Source: GH45 sp046704385 (GTDB lineage: Bacteria > Bacteroidota > Bacteroidia > Bacteroidales > SZUA-534). Taken from it: a stretch of 64,000 bases of DNA. Below, in pieces: positions 26,478 through 34,862 of this stretch. The notes beneath the pieces were generated by a model. That model did not search any database. It was not told where the DNA came from and saw only the letters and a program-made list of their open reading frames with translations. The translations under genes were made by a program, and so were the position numbers. The stretch is taken from the NCBI GenBank assembly GCA_046704385.1, contig JBJKSB010000021.1, positions 158,671 to 222,670 on the forward strand, written 5' to 3'. Each line of letters begins with the position of its first letter. The first letter of the stretch is position 1.

Positions 26478-26511
26478 AATTCACACTGGTCACGGAGTGA
26501 ATTCTTTTTTT
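26478..26511 (+). terminator. Terminator of the dehydrogenase gene
   Basis: AATTCAC (26478-26484) pairs with GTGAATT (26497-26503), with partial continuation of the stem, then a seven-T run. Confidence 0.7.
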
Positions 26512-26696
26512 AACAACAACTTTGCTATTTCTAAATTGTGGCTGAAATGATATATACACGCCATGACTACCAGCTTTTTGCACAAATTGTGGATCACTTG
26601 ATATATTAGGCGGAGTAGAAGCTATTCAAAATAGATTTTAGCCGATAAATATTGAAAATTGGATCATAAAATGAGCAATCCTGAAAGGATTTAATC

Positions 26697-26890
26697 CACC
26701 TGCCGGTGAGGCAGGTGAGAATAGCCCGTACGTAATGCGGGGTAAAGTATATTAACATATGTCAACCACATTTGTGGTTGACATTTTATAGTAAATACTT
26801 CTCATTAATCCACTTCATGGTTTTATTGATGTAATGCCTGGACCCCGCACTGCGTAAGGGGCTATTCACGTTAAACCACTTCGTGGTTTT
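26697..26890. repeat. Palindromic repeat cluster
   Basis: CACCTGCC/GGCAGGTG hairpin (26697-26717); a 12-bp stem ATGTCAACCACA/TGTGGTTGACAT with 2-nt loop (26759-26784); related units CCACTTCATGG (26810-26820) and AACCACTTCGTGGTT (26874-26888). The arm at 26719-26743 is an imperfect inverted repeat of 26842-26867, enclosing the central hairpin. Confidence 0.65.
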
Positions 26891-26979
26891 TCATTAAAAA
26901 CAAAATAATCAGAGTAAATTTTTAATTGAAAATCAAAATATAAATGGTGAAATATCTTACTTTACCTGCCAGTTTTAAT

Positions 26980-26995
26980 GACCAGATATCTGGTC
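26980..26995. repeat. 16-bp perfect palindrome
   Basis: GACCAGATATCTGGTC is self-complementary over its full length and stands alone in AT-rich spacer. Confidence 0.6.
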
Positions 26996-27223
26996 GACTA
27001 ATTTTTTGAAGTGATCCCAAATTGCTACAGGTTTTAAGGAGAAGGAACTCTCTAATAAATTTATTAAAAGTTTTGGAAATTCATAGATAGATATAATTTA
27101 AAGGAATAGGGGTGAAATTAACCATCCAAAGGTTTTCAATTAAATTAAAAAAATCCGGATGAACCATGGACTTTTCCCCGTTAGGGGCAATAGGGCGGTA
27201 AATAATCGGTCACAGTAACCCTT

Positions 27224-27241
27224 CCGCCCCAATTGGGGCGG
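27224..27241. repeat. 18-bp GC-rich palindrome
   Basis: CCGCCCCAATTGGGGCGG is a perfect palindrome within a GC-rich island of the spacer. Confidence 0.6.
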
Positions 27242-27426
27242 GCGACTCCTAGGGTGACTAGTTTTACCGGGCTTTCGCACCCATGGCGCGAAAGTCATGC
27301 GATTCGGATTTTCCTATAAATTTGTTATACTCATGTAGGAAATTCCAAAAAGTTTAATTGTTTAATATTTTTTTCATGGTCATACTTAATGACTTTTAAT
27401 AAAAGCAGAAATTAAATTGTACTTTT

Positions 27427-27455
27427 TTGGTATATAGTTTTTTTTTTTACATTTG
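27427..27455 (+). promoter_or_regulatory. Promoter of the 27.7-kb gene, with long leader
   Basis: A -33 TTG (27427-27429) and -7 TACATTTG (27448-27455) are 18 nt apart. Transcription would start near 27460, leaving a 5' leader of about 235 nt, exceptional for this window where leaders are mostly 3-50 nt. Confidence 0.6.
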
Positions 27456-27524
27456 GTTTCAACCAAAATAATTGACATTTCTTAAGCAAAGATTTTATTT
27501 AGATGATGCACCGATAAGGTGAGT

Positions 27525-27563
27525 ATGTTATTTTGTTTAAATCAGAAAGGAGGTGATTTATAA
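27525..27563 (+). other. Leader mini-ORF ending in an anti-SD-complementary stretch
   Basis: Within the long leader, a 12-codon frame (MLFCLNQKGGDL) ends TAA. Its 3' part contains AGAAAGGAGGTGAT (27544-27557), which matches 14 nt complementary to the usual 16S rRNA 3' tail. No ATG, GTG or TTG lies at normal spacing after it, so it does not look like a plain ribosome binding site. Confidence 0.45.
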
Positions 27564-27636
27564 ATAAATAATTTGATTTTTTGATACTGATTATTGCCAG
27601 GCAAAAAAGGTATAGATGTTAAGAGAAATAAAAAAA

Positions 27637-27685
27637 CCCTGAAAGTCCGGTTAAAAACAGTCAGGGAAAAGTTGAACTTTTTTTA
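27637..27685 (+). promoter_or_regulatory. Terminator-like hairpin before the 27.7-kb gene
   Basis: CCCTGA (27637-27642) pairs with TCAGGG (27661-27666), followed directly by AAAAGTT/AACTTTT (27667-27673, 27675-27681) and a T-run, only 16-20 nt before the start codon. It could attenuate transcription or protect the mRNA end. Confidence 0.45.
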
Positions 27686-27696
27686 AAATAAAAATT

Positions 27697-28899
27697 ATGA
27701 ATAAAATACGAATTTGTTTATTGTTTGTTGCACTATTTGCAATAAGTTTTTGTTTATTTTCAAGTGCGAAAGCTGAAAATCCGAAAAAATCAATAGAGAC
27801 TTTATCACCTAAGGTAGTAGCTGGTGTTATGGTATTTGATAATAGGGAAGAAGCCTATGAATTGTTGGATGCTCTTTCAGAATTTTCAGATGAGGAAATC
27901 TATGAATGGGAAAGTAAACTTGGTTTCCGATCGATGTTTGGGCTAATGCATGAAGTTGAGATGAATGATGAAAAATATTATCAAAATTATATTGATAAAG
28001 GATATTCAACTGATAAAATCATTGAAATGCTCAAAAGCGGTGATATCGAAAGGTATTCGCCGTTTACACGGCAATTGATTGCTCAGGGTGTATTAAAATC
28101 TATTGTTGAAAAAGACGGATCTATGTTTTTAGATGTTGCAATTGAACCAAATTTTAACCTCCGTTTTGTTAATGTTGATGGTTTTTATGCCGTTGATGGA
28201 AAAATTTATCTTCAACAAAAAGAGAGTTTAAAAATAATAACGGATGGAGACTTTGCAAAAATTGGTGAATTGGACAATATAGTTGAATCTAATGAAGCAA
28301 TGCAGGTTGAGGTAATGCACATGATCTCTCAAGATAATTCTAAAAGTGACCCTACAGGTACCCAATACAGAGGTGAAATAGATATAGTAGAGGGCACAGG
28401 CGATAATGGTGAATGTTGGGGATGCTATCAACTGTATAGTGTTGTCAGGCTTACCAGGTACTGGATCCGTTCCTTGTCAAGTGGTTGGTCAGGACAAGTT
28501 GAATTAAGCGTTAATAATGTAACCAGGAAAAGAAATTGGTGGCGACAATGGTATGTAGTAGATGATCAGAAAGCAATAGTGAATGGTTCTATAAGTAGGG
28601 GGCAGTCAGTGTATGTTGGGTGTAATGGGCAGGAACCAGAATATTCTGGGCAATATGGGACTAATGACAGAATAGTTAATAGGGAAATTTTTGAAAGTAT
28701 AATACTTTATACACATCATACCCCTGTAATTTCTAGTTGGTGTGATCCACTCACTGTTGGATTAGCTGATCAATACAGGATGGATTTAAGTGCAGTTCAT
28801 TTAGAAGTTGAAATGGACAGACCTGGAGATAATTATGAACCTTATATTTTATTGGATGCGGTTAATTGTGGAAGCTCCGAAGATATAGATATGAACTAG
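27697..28899 (+). CDS. Unknown exported protein, possibly DUF4848-like
   Basis: A 400-residue protein not recognised with confidence. It has a signal peptide (MNKIRICLLFVALFAISFCLFSSAKA); the mature protein starts acidic. Residues about 40-85 (VMVFDNREEAYELLDALSEFSDEEIYEWESKLGF) recall a short region found in Bacteroidota exported proteins (DUF4848). The C-terminal half is beta-rich with cysteines in pairs (GECWGC, VGCNG, SWCDP, VNCGS) and many aromatic residues (KRNWWRQWYVV), which suggests a disulfide-stabilised domain. It is preceded by a long structured leader and followed, after a hairpin, by a TonB receptor/DUF4249 pair that may form one functional unit. Confidence 0.55.
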   Translation: MNKIRICLLFVALFAISFCLFSSAKAENPKKSIETLSPKVVAGVMVFDNREEAYELLDALSEFSDEEIYEWESKLGFRSMFGLMHEVEMNDEKYYQNYIDKGYSTDKIIEMLKSGDIERYSPFTRQLIAQGVLKSIVEKDGSMFLDVAIEPNFNLRFVNVDGFYAVDGKIYLQQKESLKIITDGDFAKIGELDNIVESNEAMQVEVMHMISQDNSKSDPTGTQYRGEIDIVEGTGDNGECWGCYQLYSVVRLTRYWIRSLSSGWSGQVELSVNNVTRKRNWWRQWYVVDDQKAIVNGSISRGQSVYVGCNGQEPEYSGQYGTNDRIVNREIFESIILYTHHTPVISSWCDPLTVGLADQYRMDLSAVHLEVEMDRPGDNYEPYILLDAVNCGSSEDIDMN

Positions 28900-28923
28900 T
28901 TTTTATCAATTGAAAAATTATAA

Positions 28924-28950
28924 AAGTATGGCTCTAAGTGAGCCATACTT
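28924..28950 (+). terminator. Intercistronic hairpin without T-run
   Basis: AAGTATGGCTC (28924-28934) and GAGCCATACTT (28940-28950) form an 11-bp perfect stem with a 5-nt loop. No T-run follows, and no promoter box lies between it and the next gene. It may be a weak terminator or an mRNA stabiliser. Confidence 0.5.
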
Positions 28951-28963
28951 CAATTAGATTTAT

Positions 28964-31369
28964 ATGAAAGCATTATTACTACTTTTTCTAACAATATTTA
29001 TCTCACGTAATGTTACTTCCCAGACTTTTATAGTTTCTGGCCAGGTTTCTGATAGTACTTCGGGTGAATATTTACCCGGGGCTACAGCTTATTGTTACCA
29101 AACAAAGGGTGGGGTAGCTTGTAATGATTGGGGCTTTTTTAGTATAAAAGTGATACCGGGCATAAACACCCTCGAATTTTCGTATGTAGGCTATAAAAAG
29201 CAGTTAGTACAATTATTTGTAGCTAACGATACTCTTATAACTATTAACCTGTTGCCGGATACTGAACTTAGCGAGGTTACAGTTACTGCCGAAGGAAATT
29301 TGCAACGCCTGCAAAGTACCACGGTAAGCACTCATACCATAACAGCAAAAAGCATTGAGGGCTTACCGGCACTTATGGGCGAAACCGATATAATAAAGCA
29401 GGTGCGTACGCTGCCCGGTGTAAGTGCTGCTGCTGAGGGAGCCTCTGGCTTAATAGTGCGGGGCAGCGGTCCCGATGGAACCTTGGTACTCTACGATGGG
29501 GTACCCTTGTATAACATTAATCATATGTACGGTTTCTTCTCCGTTTTTAATACGGATGCACTTTCCAGCGCCCAAATGTACAAAGGAGCCTATCCGGCAA
29601 GGTTCGGGGGGCGGGTGTCATCGGTGCTTGATGTACGTATGCGCGAGGGTAATTTAAATAAACTGCAAGGGAGCATTAGCATAGGGTCGCTGGTTTCAAA
29701 ACTCACAATTGAAGGCCCCCTAATTAAAGACAAAGCATCATTTGTTATATCAGCACGCCGCAGTTATATCGACTTGTTTACAAACTATCTTTTTAACTTG
29801 ATAGAACCTGGTGAGGGATTAGGCTATTTTTTTGAGGATTACAACCTGAAATTAAATTATAAAATTAATAGTAAAAACCGCTTGTTTGCCTCGGCTTATA
29901 CCGGTAAAGATAAGTATGAGGATAAGCAAGAGGATGACTGGGGTACTTATAAATCAAACAAATACATGGATTGGGGTAATTCGCTGGTATCGGTACGGCT
30001 GAACAGCTTAATCAGCCCAAAACTATTTTTGAATACCACTGCCTATATTAGCCGGTACCGGTATAAGGCCGGTGAAGATCGAACTGTACAACGGGATAGC
30101 AATTATTTGGGCACCATTTACATCGATGCTTATAATAAAACACAATTTACCGATTATGCCCTGAAAAATGAAATTGATTATAAACTTTCAGCCAGACATT
30201 CGGTTAAAACGGGCATCCATTTTATTTATCATGATTTTTTACCCAATAGTTATAATGTTTATGCTTTGTCAAACAAAAATATTAGTACTTTTTATGAACC
30301 TGAACCTGTATACAAGGTTGATACTACTATTATTGTAAAAGAGCTGGAAAAAATTGAATCGTTTGAATGGCATTTATTTGCAGAGGATGAGTTTCAATTG
30401 TCAGATAAAATTAAAATAAATGGTGGATTGCACTACTCGGGCTTTTGGCATAAAACGGCAGCATATAATTACCTTTTGCCAAGGTTTTCGTTGGTGTATT
30501 TACCTCAAAAAAACCTATCCATTAAAGTAGCCTCAGGCTTATATAGTCAGTATTCAATTCTGGTAAGCGACCCAACCGTGGGCCTGCCTACCGATGTATG
30601 GTTGCAAAGTACACATGGCCTTAAGCCTTTGCTGGGCTGGCAAAGTGTTATAGGTGCTATGTACAATACCAATACCGATTGGCTGTTTAGTATTGAAACC
30701 TATTATAAACTGACTAAAAACGTGGCAGATTTTAAGGAAATGGTTAGTATGAATGATTTTACGAGCTGGAACGATGTTTTTGAACAGGGACAGGCAAGGG
30801 GTTATGGCTTTGAGTTTATGGTGGAAAAGCATAATGAAAAATACAATTTTAAGGCAAGCTATGCTCATAACCGTTCCATTCAGGAGTTCGATAACCTGAA
30901 TAGAGGCAGGCCATATTATTATACCTATGACTCGCCTCATAATATAAATTTTGAATGCTTGTACAAGTTTAATAAGCATATTGATATGGGCATCTCCTGG
31001 GTTTTTTCATCGGGCAAATTAATGACCCTGGTTGAAAACGAATTTCCGAATTTTAATTATTACGAATATGAATATATCAATAAGGTCAGTCAAAATTATT
31101 CCCCGGGTGCAGGCAGCTTTTTTACCAATCGTTATCTTGCAACGGTAACCGAAAGAAATAATCACCGGACCGAACCTTACCACAGGTTAGATGTTGGGGT
31201 GAATTTTAAAAAAGAAAAGAAAAGAGGGCTGCGCACCTGGAGTTTTGGCATATACAATGTATATAACCGGAAAAATGTATTTTTTGTTACCAATGTGAAT
31301 TATAAGGGGTATGTTAAGCAATCCATGCCTTCAATATTACCCTATTTTGCTTATTCCTTTAAATTTTAA
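28964..31369 (+). CDS. TonB-dependent outer membrane receptor with carboxypeptidase-like domain
   Basis: An 801-residue receptor: signal peptide (about 1-19), N-terminal CarboxypepD_reg-like beta-sandwich (about 20-105), plug domain with LPGVSAAAEGASGLIVRGSGPDGTLVLYDGVPLYN and AYPARFGGRVSSVLDV, then a 22-strand barrel ending in LPYFAYSFKF. It is shorter than SusC proteins and is of the FecA-like type that pairs with DUF4249 lipoproteins, as here with the next gene (its ATG is 4 nt after this stop). The ligand is unknown; iron or small organic compounds are possible. Confidence 0.9.
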   Translation: MKALLLLFLTIFISRNVTSQTFIVSGQVSDSTSGEYLPGATAYCYQTKGGVACNDWGFFSIKVIPGINTLEFSYVGYKKQLVQLFVANDTLITINLLPDTELSEVTVTAEGNLQRLQSTTVSTHTITAKSIEGLPALMGETDIIKQVRTLPGVSAAAEGASGLIVRGSGPDGTLVLYDGVPLYNINHMYGFFSVFNTDALSSAQMYKGAYPARFGGRVSSVLDVRMREGNLNKLQGSISIGSLVSKLTIEGPLIKDKASFVISARRSYIDLFTNYLFNLIEPGEGLGYFFEDYNLKLNYKINSKNRLFASAYTGKDKYEDKQEDDWGTYKSNKYMDWGNSLVSVRLNSLISPKLFLNTTAYISRYRYKAGEDRTVQRDSNYLGTIYIDAYNKTQFTDYALKNEIDYKLSARHSVKTGIHFIYHDFLPNSYNVYALSNKNISTFYEPEPVYKVDTTIIVKELEKIESFEWHLFAEDEFQLSDKIKINGGLHYSGFWHKTAAYNYLLPRFSLVYLPQKNLSIKVASGLYSQYSILVSDPTVGLPTDVWLQSTHGLKPLLGWQSVIGAMYNTNTDWLFSIETYYKLTKNVADFKEMVSMNDFTSWNDVFEQGQARGYGFEFMVEKHNEKYNFKASYAHNRSIQEFDNLNRGRPYYYTYDSPHNINFECLYKFNKHIDMGISWVFSSGKLMTLVENEFPNFNYYEYEYINKVSQNYSPGAGSFFTNRYLATVTERNNHRTEPYHRLDVGVNFKKEKKRGLRTWSFGIYNVYNRKNVFFVTNVNYKGYVKQSMPSILPYFAYSFKF

Positions 31370-31373
31370 TTGT

Positions 31374-32378
31374 ATGCTAAATAAAAGTTTAAAATATTCT
31401 TTTTTTTTGATGTTTGTAGCATTTTTTGTACAATGTTCAACAACCGATTATGATTTTGGAAGGGAACCTAAAATTGTTATTAATTCATTTTTATCGACAG
31501 CCCGCTCGGTTGAGGTAATTTTAGCACAGAGTTATAACCACATGTCTGAAGAAGGCCCTGTACCGATTACTAATGCTAAGGTTACCCTATACGAGAATGG
31601 ACAGGAAATAGCCGTGTTATACCACGATAAATTTGGCAGGTACCTAAGCCCTTTTATACCACGGGCAAATAACGAATATGAAATAGTTGCTGAAGCACCC
31701 GGCTTTCCAACAGCATCAGGCAAAGTTGAAATACCCCCTGATGTGCAAGTAAAAAACTTTAGAAAGTCAACCTTAAGCTTTGATAGATTTGATACCGTAT
31801 ATATGGGTACTACTATTCGGGTTGATACAATTTATAAATTAGATTTTAGTTTTACCTATACCGATTTTCCTGCCAAGGGGAATGTTTACAGAATTCAATC
31901 CAGACAGGCTATAAAATTCGGGGAGAAAGGTAATGAGTCTGAATTTAGTGTAATTCTCCACAATTATTATCCTTCTTTGAACCCTGGGGAAGTGCGCTTT
32001 ATGCTAAACCCCAGTAGTTACTATTCGCCTGTATTTTTTATAAGCGATTCGCTATATAACGGACAAGATATAGAGGTGGAGACAAATATCTCTTTAGAAA
32101 CAAACCAGTACCAAAGTCTGGGAAAATATTACCTTTATTTTGAGTGTTTGTCGCAAAAAACATATGATTATTATGTTATGCTAAATGATTATTATGAAAA
32201 GAGCCGGTATTTAACTAACGATGAAGATGGTATGAGCCTTGATTATTTATCATCGGAGAGTATTATCAACTACATTCCTTATGTTGAGGAAGAACGAATT
32301 AGCAATGGTTTTGGTTTTATTGGCGCAGCAAGTGGTATTGTTGATACAGTAATTATTCAGAAACCTGATTCGTTATAG
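31374..32378 (+). CDS. DUF4249 lipoprotein
   Basis: A 334-residue exported lipoprotein: MLNKSLKYSFFLMFVAFFVQC ends at a lipobox-type cysteine followed by STTDYD. The mature part opens with the family's KIVINSFLSTARSVEVILAQS and a Fn3/carboxypeptidase-like sandwich (VTLYENGQEIAVLYHDKFGRY), with large beta-rich C-terminal regions. ATG 31374 follows the receptor stop by 4 nt; an in-frame upstream ATG at 31311 would put 21 residues before the signal peptide and is rejected. DUF4249 genes commonly follow TonB receptors of this type, so it probably acts as a surface cap or binding partner. Confidence 0.85.
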   Translation: MLNKSLKYSFFLMFVAFFVQCSTTDYDFGREPKIVINSFLSTARSVEVILAQSYNHMSEEGPVPITNAKVTLYENGQEIAVLYHDKFGRYLSPFIPRANNEYEIVAEAPGFPTASGKVEIPPDVQVKNFRKSTLSFDRFDTVYMGTTIRVDTIYKLDFSFTYTDFPAKGNVYRIQSRQAIKFGEKGNESEFSVILHNYYPSLNPGEVRFMLNPSSYYSPVFFISDSLYNGQDIEVETNISLETNQYQSLGKYYLYFECLSQKTYDYYVMLNDYYEKSRYLTNDEDGMSLDYLSSESIINYIPYVEEERISNGFGFIGAASGIVDTVIIQKPDSL

Positions 32379-32397
32379 TCAGCTTTAAAAATTTTCT

Positions 32398-32973
32398 TTA
32401 TTGTTTATAATATTCCTGAAAGCAACTTCTGCACAAGGGTTCGTAAATATCAGTTTCACCTAAAACCACCAGTTTATCGTTGGCGGTTAACCGGTGCGAA
32501 TGGTGTGCCAGGTCGCCACATTTTACACAAATAGCATGTACTTTTGTTACGTATTCGGCTGTTGACAGTAACTTGGGAATGGGTCCAAACGGTTTTCCCC
32601 GGTAATCCATATCCAGGCCTGCTACAATTACACGAATTCCGCGGTTTGCCAGTTCGTTGCAAACTTCCACAAGGCCATCGTCGAAAAACTGGGCTTCATC
32701 AATACCCACTACTTCCACATCATTGGCCAGTAAAAGAATATTTCGGGGGCTGTCAACCGGGGTTGATAATATGGCATTTTCATCGTGTGAAACTACTTCT
32801 TCCACCGAGTACCTGACATCTATTTTTGGTTTAAAAATTTCTATTTTTTGTTTGGCAATTTTGGCCCGTTTCATTCTGCGTATCAGCTCTTCGGTTTTTC
32901 CGCTGAACATGGATCCGCATACAACCTCAATCCACCCTTTTTTTTCAAATCTGTTATTTTTCTCAAGAAACAT
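32398..32973 (-). CDS. tdk: Thymidine kinase (type II)
   Basis: Phosphorylates thymidine with ATP for dTMP salvage. The 191-residue protein has the P-loop GSMFSGKTEELIRR, DEAQFFDD, the lasso-region motif and two zinc-binding cysteine pairs (CVKC and CRSC). Length and order are standard for TK1-like enzymes. It is convergent with the DUF4249 gene (19 nt between stops). Confidence 0.96.
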   Translation of the reverse strand: MFLEKNNRFEKKGWIEVVCGSMFSGKTEELIRRMKRAKIAKQKIEIFKPKIDVRYSVEEVVSHDENAILSTPVDSPRNILLLANDVEVVGIDEAQFFDDGLVEVCNELANRGIRVIVAGLDMDYRGKPFGPIPKLLSTAEYVTKVHAICVKCGDLAHHSHRLTANDKLVVLGETDIYEPLCRSCFQEYYKQ

Positions 32974-33037
32974 GGTACTCTTAATTGATTGCCCGAATTT
33001 AGTTAATTTTATCCATTAAGGGTAAAAGAAGTTTTTA

Positions 33038-33049
33038 ACAACATGTTGT
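33038..33049. repeat. 12-bp palindrome between divergent tdk and 33.1-kb genes
   Basis: ACAACATGTTGT is perfectly self-complementary and lies in the divergent promoter region; it could be an operator. Confidence 0.3.
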
Positions 33050-33136
33050 AAATATTTTGTCAGGCTGGCTAATAAAAAATAATAATGATCGTTTTAATCA
33101 CAATCGTTATTTTTACAGTGTAAATTTATCGGCATT

Positions 33137-34066
33137 ATGAATAAAAAAAATCTGGTTAATATCCTGAATAAAGAAATAATAATTCTGTCAGAATTAATAA
33201 ACGGCTTTGATGACAACGGATCAATCCACCCGATGGAAGTTGATCTGGCACTGTCGAAAGTAAAAGATATTTATAATGAATTGATTTTATTAAAAGAGGA
33301 TGCTCCCGAAAAGGATTTAAAAAGTGAAATTCCTGATCCATTTGCACAAAAAGGTTCAGCCATTTTAGATAAAGAGCAACCGGTTATTGAAAAAGAGGCT
33401 CCGAAAGTAGTTGAGGAAAGTAAAATAATTGAGGAGCCTGATCCGGTAGTGAAAGAAGTAGAATCAGTTCCTGAGAAAATGTCTGAAGTAGATGTTGAGG
33501 AAGAAGCGACATTGGAACTCGCTGAAGATGAATCTATTGAAAACACTGATGTTCCGGAAGTAATGGTTGAGAAACCGGTGGAAATTGAGCAGGAAGAAAT
33601 TCAGAAAGAAGAGTCGGTGGAACCGGAAGAAGTTTCAGAACCTGTTCAGGAGAAAGTTGAAGAACCATTGGAAGAACCAATGAAGGAACCTGAGCCAGAG
33701 CCCGTTAAAAAGGAAGAGAAGGTCGTAAAAAATGAAATTATTGCCGACAAATTCTCAAACAATGCACCATCAGTGAATGATATGATGGCCGGAATTAAGA
33801 AAAATAAGGACCTGGCATCTTATTTAAAAGCAGGACCGGTAAAAGATCTGAAAAAAGCTATTAAACTGAACGACCGGATATGGTACATTAATGAGCTTTT
33901 TAATAAAAATGCCGCCACCTATGAAAAAACGGTCGATGTGCTAAACCAGTTCGAGAATCTTGACCAGGCCCTGGAATATATTTTTACGAATTTTGCCTGG
34001 GATCAGAACCGAAAAAGTACCATTAGCTTTCTGGAACTGGTATTCAGGCGTTTTGCTTCAAAATAA
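33137..34066 (+). CDS. Conserved hypothetical protein with acidic Pro/Glu/Val repeat region
   Basis: A 309-residue predicted cytosolic protein without signal peptide. Residues 1-60 are helical (NKEIIILSELINGFDDNGSIHPMEVDLALSKVKDIYNELILLKE). Residues about 60-205 are low-complexity, Glu/Pro/Val-rich (EEP, VEK, PEE patterns). The last 100 residues are a compact conserved helical region (NAPSVNDMMAGIKKNKDLASYLKAGPVKDLKKAIKLNDRIWYINELF... FLELVFRRFASK) that I recall from Bacteroidota genomes without known function. It precedes rsmI by 5 nt, so the two may be co-transcribed. Confidence 0.75.
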   Translation: MNKKNLVNILNKEIIILSELINGFDDNGSIHPMEVDLALSKVKDIYNELILLKEDAPEKDLKSEIPDPFAQKGSAILDKEQPVIEKEAPKVVEESKIIEEPDPVVKEVESVPEKMSEVDVEEEATLELAEDESIENTDVPEVMVEKPVEIEQEEIQKEESVEPEEVSEPVQEKVEEPLEEPMKEPEPEPVKKEEKVVKNEIIADKFSNNAPSVNDMMAGIKKNKDLASYLKAGPVKDLKKAIKLNDRIWYINELFNKNAATYEKTVDVLNQFENLDQALEYIFTNFAWDQNRKSTISFLELVFRRFASK

Positions 34067-34071
34067 TTGCT

Positions 34072-34746
34072 ATGGGAAAACTAATTGTTGTACCTACACC
34101 AATCGGAAATCTTGACGATATAACACTTCGTGCCTTAAAAGTATTAAAGGATGCTGATTTTATACTGGCCGAAGATACGCGTACATCAGGAAACCTATTA
34201 CGTCATTTCGAAATTAAAACAAGGTTGCAGCCTTATCATAAATTTAATGAGCACAAACAGGTTGAGTCTCTGGTGAATAAAATTGCTGAAAGCAATACGG
34301 TTGCATTGGTTAGTGATGCCGGAACCCCTGGGATTTCTGATCCGGGATATCTTTTGATAAAATTTTGCATTGCCGAAGGAGTTGAGGTAGAATGCCTTCC
34401 GGGAGCTACGGCGCTCATACCCGCCCTGGTAAACTCCGGGTTGCCAAACGACCGTTTTATTTTTGAGGGATTTTTACCGCAAAAAAAAGGCAGGCAAAAA
34501 CGTATAGAGGCTTTAATAGAAGAATCACGAACCATCGTTTTTTATGAATCGCCACACCGGCTTATTAAAACCTTAACGCAGCTACTTGAAATTTTTAACG
34601 AAGAACGAAATGTGTGTGTCAGTCGTGAGTTAACCAAATTGCACGAAGAAAATTTTAGGGGAACTTTTTCTGAGGCTATAGCTCATTTTTCAGAAAAAAA
34701 CATAAAAGGCGAGATTGTTTTAATTGTGGAAGGTCATCAAGCATAG
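34072..34746 (+). CDS. rsmI: 16S rRNA (cytidine(1402)-2'-O)-methyltransferase
   Basis: RsmI methylates the 2'-O of C1402 in the decoding centre using SAM. The 224-residue tetrapyrrole-methylase-type protein opens with LIVVPTPIGNLDDITLRALKVLKDADFILAEDTR, and has SDAGTPGISDPG and PGATALIPALVNSGL motifs. It is shorter than the Escherichia coli enzyme, lacking its C-terminal extension, as is usual in Bacteroidota. Confidence 0.95.
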   Translation: MGKLIVVPTPIGNLDDITLRALKVLKDADFILAEDTRTSGNLLRHFEIKTRLQPYHKFNEHKQVESLVNKIAESNTVALVSDAGTPGISDPGYLLIKFCIAEGVEVECLPGATALIPALVNSGLPNDRFIFEGFLPQKKGRQKRIEALIEESRTIVFYESPHRLIKTLTQLLEIFNEERNVCVSRELTKLHEENFRGTFSEAIAHFSEKNIKGEIVLIVEGHQA

Positions 34747-34780
34747 ATAATTATCATAATAAGCTTTGCCATAATATGAA

Positions 34781-34812
34781 TTTGTTTTATAATTTAAAAT
34801 CATGTAAGTTTG
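34781..34812 (+). promoter_or_regulatory. Promoter of the LytTR regulator gene
   Basis: -33 TTTG (34781-34784), 20 nt, -7 TAAGTTTG (34805-34812): both elements match the Bacteroidota consensus at the right spacing. The expected leader is about 45 nt. Confidence 0.7.
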
Positions 34813-34862
34813 AGATGCAATAAGTTAATTATTGCTTATTGGGTGTTTAAAAAGGGGTAAAT

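Larger units (their letters stand above)
26439..27426. other. Gene-poor repeat-rich spacer
   Basis: Almost 1 kb without a credible gene. It contains the terminator of the dehydrogenase gene, a cluster of palindromes at 26680-26890, a 16-bp perfect palindrome at 26980-26995, an 18-bp one at 27224-27241 and a hairpin CTTTCGC/GCGAAAG at 27272-27294. Base composition switches between AT-rich stretches and GC-rich islands, as in dispersed intergenic repeats rather than coding DNA. Confidence 0.6.

Noticed and set aside
26697..26890. CRISPR array
   Set aside because: The repeated units are palindromes of different length with no regular spacer size, and no cas gene is present.
27525..27563. Leader mini-ORF as a true gene
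   Set aside because: Only 12 codons and no evidence of a product; kept as a regulatory feature rather than a CDS.
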